Of a DNA stretch of 64,000 nucleotides, positions 56,737 to 64,000 are shown one piece after another. A program made the translations under genes and the position numbers. The notes under the pieces were generated by a model. The model was not told the DNA's origin. It did not search any database and saw only the letters and a list, made by a program, of their open reading frames with translations. Source of the DNA: Orobanche coerulescens (lineage: Eukaryota > Streptophyta > Magnoliopsida > Lamiales > Orobanchaceae); the NCBI GenBank assembly GCA_033398695.1, contig CM065806.1:43797001-43861000 (forward strand). Direction: 5' to 3'. The stretch's first letter is position 1, and every line of letters begins with the position of its first letter.

Positions 56737-57964
56737 GGCTCTTTGCTCTTGCTTGCTTGTTTTAGCTTTTTGTCTTGTAGTTTTATAGTTTTCTCTTTGT
56801 AGCATTTTGGTCTTCGGGCGACCGTGTATTTTGATCCTTCAAGCAATGAAATGAATGTTTGATTTTCTGACTTATCACTTGAATGATTGTTATTTTTGAG
56901 TCTTTGTTTGACTTTGTACAAATGTGTGAGGAGAGATCGTTGCGAGGGTAGTTCCAAATGAATTGATAAACTCATAAAGATAACTTTTACAACAAATTCG
57001 ATCACTGCACAACATCTGAAAAATGACGACCTCCGTATGTGGTTGAATAGGGACGATCGTCGTAAAGGTAGTCCGCACTCTTTCCCCTTGTTTTTATTCA
57101 CTTAGTGAAAGTAAGGGGATGAAAATAATTCGTCGAGTGAGCGGTCTTCAACTTTGTCGAATCCTCGAGGACGGTCGTCCGTCTTGAGGAACCGTGCACG
57201 ATCGCGGAGTTCGATGGACCGACTCCATGACCATGTCTTGTGCGCGAACGACATTGTCTGTCTCGTGACTCATTTTATTGTGAGGGTCCTCTGTTAGGCT
57301 GCGCCTCGCCTCGTATTTAAACGAAGGGCGTGCGGTCTTGGTCTAGAGGAGTCCTTGCGCGGGGCAGCGTCGGATGATTCAACTCCACACCCGCAGCTTG
57401 TTAGCTCTGCTTCCACCTCGGGTCGCCATGACGATGGCGACCCTCGACGGTGTACGTTGAGATGGGGGTAGTGACGCGTCGCATTGTCCGGGTTCACCAC
57501 GTTAAACGACGAATCTTTGAGGGGGGGCGATCGTGTCCACTGATTAATTTTGGAGGGCCCTCAGACTATGCCGGCCTCGTATTTAAACGAAGGGCGGGCG
57601 ATCTTGGCCCAAAGGGACCTTGCATGGCCTAAGCAGTCGGTTCCATCGACCACCAGGACCATGGCTGCACTCTTCTACCTTGGATCGTCATGTAGATGCC
57701 GACCTTCGACGGTGTACGTTGTGCGGGGGAGGTGATCTCGTGCCTTAGTCCATCATGTTAGATGGTGAACTGTAGACGGCGAGCGAGTCCTCCAATTTCT
57801 TAAATAAGGAGGGAGATCGGGGAGACTTCCGAGGTCCCGTTCTCTTGATTGAAGCATGTAGAGACGGTCGCTGAGGTTAATCTAGGGGTAGGCTCGTAGG
57901 AGCTTCACAACCTGTTTTGTGTTCGACTCGGACGATCGTGTATAGAGATTGGTTAGGGATTCGG
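56737..57964 (-). other. G4b region between gag and antisense gene: non-coding with tandem repeats
   Basis: Two degenerate direct copies about 265 bp apart, near 57306-57480 and 57570-57740. They share CCTCGTATTTAAACGAAGGG, CTTGG...CCTTGC, and GACGGTGTACGTTG. A weaker third TTAAATAAGGAGGG lies near 57800. No RT, integrase or protease motif was found on the minus strand. Possible poly(A) signals of the antisense gene (AATGAA) lie near 56845-56855. Confidence 0.65.
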
Positions 57965-59492
57965 CTAAGCCAATAAGCTGTCCAACTTGCCCTCGAACAA
58001 TCTCCAGAGCTGTTTGAGGAGGTCGCGGCATTGGTTGGTGCTGTGGCCGGGACTCTTATGGTAGGCACAATATTGATTGTTGTCCAGGCGACCGTGTTCC
58101 CTTATCGCCTTTGGCTTGTTTAGCGGTTCGTGCCCCTTAATGGCATAGAAAATGTGGGCCGGAGTTCGGTTGAACGTATGGAGGAGATGGGATTCCATGT
58201 CCTCGAAGGCCTTGAGATCTCCGGGTGGCTTGGCGATCGACTTCTTTGATTTGGCGATCGCCTTCTTTCGGGCAGGAGTTGGCGCTTTTTCGCCTTAGTG
58301 GAAGGTGAGTAGCCTTTGTCTGGATAGAAAGTCGGCAGCCTTAGCGCGGAAGATCGCGGTGGTTGGGGGAATATCCTTTGTGAGATGTCTAAACATGGGT
58401 GAATGACCGTAGAATCCCCCCAGGACCGAATAGAGAGCGAACTCGTCACTGACGGGATCGCTGGTGAGGATGATTTCGTCTACTCGGTTGATGTAATCTG
58501 CATCGGTTTCGTCTTTCCCCTGCCTAATTTTCATCACTCGGTGGGGGCCTTCTGGTCTGGCGACCTTGGTGGCGAAGTATGACGTGAAGTCATTCGCCAG
58601 TTTCTCAAATGAGATGATCGATCGTGGTGGTAGTGAGGCGTACCACCTATGGGCCAGCTCGCCCAATGTTAACGGGAAGATCCGGCATTTGGTTGCGTCA
58701 GATGCCCCACACCCAGTCATGTAGATTCAGAATTTACTTAGGTGGGTTTCGGGGTCCGATCTCCCTTCATACAAAGGTGTTTTGGGAGGAGCGATCGTTG
58801 GTTGCACGGGGGCAAGCTCGATGTGGACCGCGAGTGGCTCGGTCGGCCGTTGATCTTCACGGGGCGCTTGCCCCAGTGTCCAAGAGTGCTTTCATCTCGT
58901 CGAGCTGGCGTTGTATAGCGGCCATCGCCGTGGCCTGGCTTCTCGCGGCTCGGCGCTCGGAGCGGGAGCCGAGGCGATCGAGTACTGATCCCCTGGCGAT
59001 CGGGACGGGAGTCAAATGGCTGACCTGCGTTCGGCGGTGAGTTGGATAGGCCGAACTCCTGGTGACGGATTCGGATTTCGTCTCCTCGTGGTTGGAAACA
59101 GAATGCCCCGGTCGCCAGGATGGGTCGCGCCCCAAGCGATTGAATACGGATCCGTCCGGTCGTGCGAGAGCCCTTTCTCGCGAATTGGGGCTTTACGCGA
59201 TCGCCGCCCAAGAGCCTGAATTTCCATTTTCCCATGCGGCGGACGATCGAGGGAGTTATTGCGGGCGACGCGCATGCTCTCCGTCGCTCCTCTAGGATGG
59301 CCATAGCCTCCTCGATCTGTTCCTCGGTTTGGAACTGGTCGAGTGAGAGGTAGGGGCCATCCCTGAGGTGCGGGATCGAGAGTCTCGCATTGCCGCGGCT
59401 TTCCCCGGTCGTCGGCTGGGTTCGGATTGAGCCCGGATATGGTGTCCGGCGGTTCGGAGAGTGTCTTTCTTCGATGTACCGGCGGATGTCAT
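57965..59492 (-). pseudogene. gag: G4b Gag, frameshifted
   Basis: MTSAGTSKK starts at 59492. One G fewer in a G-run near 59407 shifts the frame. Later frames carry MAILEERRRACASPA (59304), the core MTGCGASDATKCRIFPLTLGELAHRWYA (58720), MKIRQGKDETDADYINRV, and the C-terminal frame 58198-57965. The last ends in a CX2HX4HX4C knuckle (CAYHKSPGHSTNQC), a variant with His in the second position. Several indels relative to G4a, so non-functional. Confidence 0.88.
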
Positions 59493-59600
59493 GATTCTGA
59501 AGGTTTTCTTTGAAGCGCAGTGAGTGTCACTTCAAGTATATGCCCCGAGAACAGTGAGTGTTCTTCGGGACGGTAGGAATGAAAAATGAAGGTATAGATC

Positions 59601-59619
59601 CCCTCCTTCTAGCGCCAAT
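59601..59619 (-). other. G4b primer binding site (TTGGCGC type)
   Basis: Minus strand ATTGGCGCTAGAAGGAGGG, 2 differences from G4a. Confidence 0.7.
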
Positions 59620-60556
59620 TGTTGCTACCCAAAATATTATCCGTAGATAGATATTGCTGGAATTGATGGATAGCAAACAAATGCAAGAACACTTCCGTGA
59701 GAAAGATAAATAACACAAGATTTGCCGGGATTGTTAGTCCCGGGCTTGAATGCTCTCGTGAGATATTATTAATACTAATATTCGGGGATACAAGTACTAA
59801 TGTAAGAATAGAATTACAATGGGTGTAAAGATTCTTGTTATCTTAGCTAGTGAGCGTGTAGATTGCCGGAAGAACCAGATGTGATGCTCTGTGAGTTCTT
59901 GTAACAAAGGAGATGAACAGTCGCGGCGGTGAGAGATCGACAGTCTCTCACGGCGAGATTTAGCTGGATGCTTGAGCTCCTGGGCTTATGAATCTCTTGG
60001 AATCTGCCTTGTGGAGACTTCTTGCCTCTGCCAATCGTATTCTGGATGAGAGATTCTGAGAGAGAAATCCTGAGGTAGATTCCGGCGAGAAAGCTGGGAG
60101 CTTGATGATATGTATGTTCTTCTGTATTTTCGCGGATGAATTCGGAATGTAAGTGAATGAGTTGGGAACCTTTTTCCAGTAGGAGGAGGTTCTCTATTTA
60201 TAGGACTTGGATATACCGGGCGAGCGCCTTTGCTGTATTATAATAATCGGGCGATCGTCTTTTAGCACATGGGCTTGTTCCCTTAAAGTCTGCGGCTGCT
60301 GCTGGCAGCCAGCTGTACGGTCCAATGGGGAACCTGCACGCGTCCTGAGTCGCTGTCACGGGCGGTCCCACTTCGTAACTTTCGGCGGACTTGTCAGTAG
60401 GTGAGGTAGGTGACAGGCTGGGGTCAAAGGTCTTGTCTGTCAGCGCCTTTTGTGGATCTACACGTGGGTGCTGTTCTGAGATCCAGTCTTCGATGACTTT
60501 GACGGGCGATCATCTCTGTTCGGGGAGTAGGCCGGTTGTCCTTAGAAGGGCACTAG
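59620..60556 (-). repeat. G4b 5' LTR, truncated by G1b
   Basis: Matches 52471-53396 except a replaced segment near 60288-60320. TATA (minus) at about 60195-60204. Cut after CACTAG; the remainder should follow G1b outside the window. Confidence 0.88.
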
Positions 60557-63116
60557 TGTAACACCCCCAAATCCGCTCAGGGATATTACACGCCGTAGAC
60601 CCTCTCCTCGAGGATCTACCAGGCTGATAACTAAAATCAAACATCTAAACCTCGCCTTTAAGGCTAAAATGACTCAGTAGACCGATTTGGTCTTTCAACA
60701 AATACATACAACTCAAATACAACTCATGCCCACGCAGGGGTCAAAATACAACCACACCCGTACAACGGGAAAATATACTGCAGCGGAAAAGAAAATACAA
60801 CTAGACCAATACGACAAAGAACGGATCCTCGTGTGTTTAGTATCGTTCATCTTTCATCTTCCTTCGTGCCGACTTCGTGCTATGCTCCAAAATCAATGCA
60901 AAATAGACATCCACCCCCGAATACTGGGGTTAGCAAACTCCACTGTTTTGCTAGTGCAAGTACAAGTGCAAAAATACGAGCCATACAATACAAGTTCCAA
61001 GAACAATAATAATCAGGAATCCTCAAAGATCCAAACGTAAAGAAAAGTACTTCCCGAGGCAAGAGTTTGAGTAAACATTTCCAAAACCGAAAGATCGCAA
61101 ATAAGGGAAACAATTTACAAAACAGTTTAAAATGCCATCGAGAGTTTTAATAGAAAACAATTTAGGATTATAAAATCCTTCTCTTTCCAAAAATCAATAG
61201 GGTCACAGCCCAAATGTTTTGTTTTCGCAAATAGGAAACCACCAACAATTTACAGGGTCAGAGCCCAACATCACGTGTCCTCAACGGACGTAAAATCAAC
61301 GAAACATAATCACACACGCGCATCGTCTAGGACCGGGACGCTACCACCGACGTCCCACTCGAGGCCTCGAAGGACCCTCCCGAGCTGGCTAGCGAAACAA
61401 ATCACACACATCTCACGGTTGGATCAATCGCTAGTTGCATCCTGGCCACATGATCACATGCCATGTGCCACCGTAGATTATCTCAGGCTCTCACGGTTGG
61501 ATCAATCACTTGTTGCATCCTGACCACATGATCACGTGCCATGTGTCACCGTAGACCTTCAACCGTATCCGCACATTCACACAAATAACATATCACATCA
61601 AGGATATTCCAACAATTCTCCCAGAGCATCAAACACTTAGCAAAACACCACGTCAAACCACAATGCACCGAAATGAAACAATATACGTCCACACGCAAAT
61701 ACCAAGTGCAACATCAACACCAAACATATCCATAGAGTTCACATAGTCATTCTCAAACCACACCATTCACAAAACACACGCGTTTTGAAAGCAAGCCTTT
61801 AACAAGGCTAAACCGAATCTTTTGAAAACTCATTTCAAACAATCAAACAACCACATAAAGACGATCACCAATTATCATATTCACAAAACAAGAATAGTAT
61901 GGACAAGGTACTTGCCTCAAAATCGGCACGCAAGTATCCCGACGAACACGGCTCAACCGGAAAGCTTCGAAACGCCCAATGCTATTGAAACGGAAGACGA
62001 CGGCGAACGAAAGGGTTCAACACGCTTTCTTCGCAAGAAACACGACCCTAACATCATACAATCAATAAATCATCGATCATACGAGGAAGAATAATCGTAG
62101 AACGCCCAAAACCCTCTAAGACATTTTAGGACACCTTCAAGGCGTCACCAAGAACTCGACTCAAACAACGAATCGATACGATCCAACCATGGAATAATAA
62201 AGGAAATGATATAATACATCTAAATATTCATCAATACATCATAATCCTAAGTTAAATCGGATTAAATGGATGTAAACAACCAAAACACCCAATATCCCCA
62301 AAACTAGATTTCTAGGAAATCCGACTGATTCGGTAGATCGGAGGATGTTATAGGACGGATGATTGATGATATGAACCTCAAAACTTCATGGATTCATTGT
62401 CCAACAACATCTCTAGAAGATTCACATACCCACACCGCGTACGGGAAGAAAAGAATGAGAAAATGGTGAAGAAAACGCCGCCAGGCCTTAAATAGCCGAC
62501 AGACTCGACCGTGTCCGGCAGGGACTCGACCGTGTCTGCTAGACACGGTCGCGGCGGAAGGGCCTTCCGATAGTGACCCGTCCAGCGGCGACTTCGGCGA
62601 CTTCGGCCGTGTCTGGAACACGGTCGGGCGTCTGGCTCGGTTACGCCTACCGGAAGAGTTCGACTCGGCCGTGCGACGACAGTCGGGTCCCGAGGCGAGA
62701 CTCGCATTTCCGGGACGAAATGCACGGCCGTGTCGGACGACACGGCCGAGTTCGGCCGGCAGTGATCGGCCAATAACGAGCGGGTGAGCTAAAACGACCA
62801 TAACTCTCTCGTCCGGACTCAGATTGACTCACCGTTTGAACCATTGGAAAACTAACTTGATGCTCTATAATGTTGCAAAGATTCAGAATTTTTGGAGTTT
62901 CCAAGAATTAATGGTGACTTTACAAAGTCGAACTCCCACGTGAAAAAGTCGATTAATGACACGGAACTCAACAAAACGACACCGAAACGAACTCGGATGA
63001 CAAAAAGTGCAGAATTAATCATTCTCAGAATGACGAAACGGTCATGAGCGAGTCGTCAAAATGGACTTCCGCCGAAAAAAAGAAAATTACCGAAATTCGG
63101 AATTGCGGATATTACA
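60557..63116 (-). repeat. G1b 3' LTR
   Basis: 2560 bp; plus strand TGTAACACCCCCAAATCC to GGATATTACA, inverse of the G1a LTR. TATA (minus CTATTTAAGG) at about 62487-62495. A tandem duplication of about 95 bp at 61412-61555 (CTCACGGTTGGATCAATC units) replaces the 74-bp one of G1a. Confidence 0.88.
62502..62765. promoter_or_regulatory. G1b LTR: ACACGGCCGTGT-type palindrome cluster
   Basis: GACTCGACCGTGTC at 62502 and 62523 (21-bp step), inverse form at 62542, then variants near 62599, 62616, 62722 and 62739. It begins about 8-14 bp from the TATA box in the element's orientation. G1a has GTGCCGCGGCAC motifs at the equivalent place. Confidence 0.65.
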
Positions 63117-64000
63117 TTCTACCCTCCTTAAAAGAAGTTTCGTCCCGAAACTTAAAATAAGTAGGGAGGAGCAATATCCCCTGTCAGGAAAACTCGACGA
63201 GATACACAAAAACCGAGAAAATCGCGCCCGACGGCGAAACGTTGCAAGAAACGCAAAGAGACATACGACGTGAAACACGCTCCACGACGACCAACACAAC
63301 GCCACCGATAGAGACACAATAAACCAACAAGTGACAAGCGTCATCAAACAGATAATACAATCAAGTCGATTATCCGAACAATCGCAAAACACAACGAACG
63401 AAAATCAACACGATTGACTAACCTAACGGTACATCAATCAACACGCGAGTCAATCGCTGAACAAATACGGAATTCCACCGCCCAAGGGTTGGAAGATCGA
63501 AAACAAGACTAATTTCCTGAACATAAGGAAATTAAGGAGCCTGAATGCTCAACAATCACGAAACGAGAACAAAAGCCGAACAAACAAATGATCGAGACAA
63601 CAAAAATCGAACAATCATGTCCGAAATACGAAGGATAATAAAATTCAAACAACAACCCCAAGGTTCACATCTAGACTCGAGACAATATATGATCCGGTGA
63701 AAACAACAGGATGTGCATTCATATAAGATCCACAGGAAAGGGAATAGCAATAGAAAAGTCACAACGACAAACGAGTTATTCCGAAATAATACCACACTCG
63801 TTCGATCAACAAAAGCAAGGGGCAAGACAAGCTCAGAAATGTCAACGAACATAAACGAGTCGACAGAGTCGAAAATACAAAAGTTCAAGATCCAGTCCAC
63901 TTCGAATAAAAGAACTAGTAGAACCAAAAGATGTTACTTCCGAACAAGATTCACAAGAATCGAACCGAACTCGGAAAAGCCACAGCGAAAACTAGATTGA
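63117..64000 (-). other. G1b polypurine tract, stem-loop and 3' non-coding tail
   Basis: Minus strand: CTTTTAAGGAGGGTAGAA next to the LTR, inverted repeat AAGTTTCG-GGA-CGAAACTT at 63135-63153, then non-coding sequence matching the G1a tail. ORFs here show no recognisable domain. Confidence 0.75.

Larger units (their letters stand above)
52471..60556 (-). mobile_element. G4b: Tat-like element, minus strand, gag plus antisense gene, no pol
   Basis: 3' LTR (52471-53568), PPT, antisense four-exon gene (54096-56736), tandem repeats, gag (57965-59492), primer site, 5' LTR (59620-60556, cut by G1b). I found no RT, RNase H, integrase or protease motif on the minus strand between gag and the PPT, so it is non-autonomous. 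It is inserted head-on into the gag of G4a. Confidence 0.88.
60557..64000 (-). mobile_element. G1b: second G1-family gypsy element, minus strand, runs off the window
   Basis: 3' LTR (60557-63116), PPT, stem-loop, and a non-coding tail matching the G1a tail (8744 back to about 7870). The end of its gag or pol should lie just past position 64000. Left flank ACTAG (60552-60556) predicts its right target duplication. Confidence 0.88.

Overview
This window looks like intergenic, probably pericentromeric heterochromatin of a flowering plant. It is built almost entirely of nested LTR retrotransposons. I found no host gene, rRNA, tRNA or CRISPR array. Initiator-Met primer sites (TGGTATCAGAGC or TGGTATCGGAGC), plant-type Ty1/copia and Ty3/gypsy chromovirus and Tat-like proteins, and Sirevirus-style LTRs support a plant. 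The species cannot be read from the sequence. Labels used below: G = Ty3/gypsy families, C = Ty1/copia families, a/b = copies. 

Layout from left to right. 1-2141: 3' end of a Sirevirus-like copia element (C4), with a broken 3' ORF, polypurine tract (PPT) and LTR. 2142-3132 plus 20626-23080: split LTR of an old gypsy element (G3) that hosts most of the rest. 3133-20620: gypsy element G1a, with LTR, primer site, gag only and LTR, flanked by GCGGT duplications; a decayed full copia element C1 (10189-19524, TGTGA duplications) sits inside its 3' LTR. 23110-33254: head-to-tail array of three gag-only Sirevirus-like units sharing four LTRs (C3, minus strand), flanked by one TTGTG duplication. 33260-33733: last 3' piece of G3. 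33734-39804: chromovirus G2a (minus) with a broken protease-RT-RNase H-integrase gene. 39805-41266: G1 LTR scrap, a fifth C3 LTR and a second copy of the G3 tail. 41267-42246: second G3 LTR start. 42247-49656: copia element C2 (minus, same family as C1). 49657-49816: start of a G2-like LTR (G2b). 49817-52470: Tat-like element G4a (plus), cut in gag. 52471-60556: second copy G4b (minus). 60557-64000: G1b (minus), which runs off the window. 

The right half is a Russian doll: G3 contains C2, which contains G2b, which contains G4a, which contains G4b, which contains G1b. Each host resumes beyond position 64000. 

Three things stand out. (1) The LTR promoters carry arrays of short perfect palindromes just upstream of the TATA box. 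One version, 12-mers of TTACGTACGTWA type in sets of four spaced 23 bp apart, is shared by a copia family (C3) and two gypsy families (G2, G3). Other palindrome types are exchanged between copies of a single family. (2) G4b carries, antisense to its own gag, a decayed four-exon gene with its own TATA box and three introns that splice in frame. (3) C3 is a clean three-unit tandem retrotransposon array born from a single insertion. Nearly all coding sequence is inactivated; the G1a gag and the main gag ORF of the first C3 unit are the longest uninterrupted frames.
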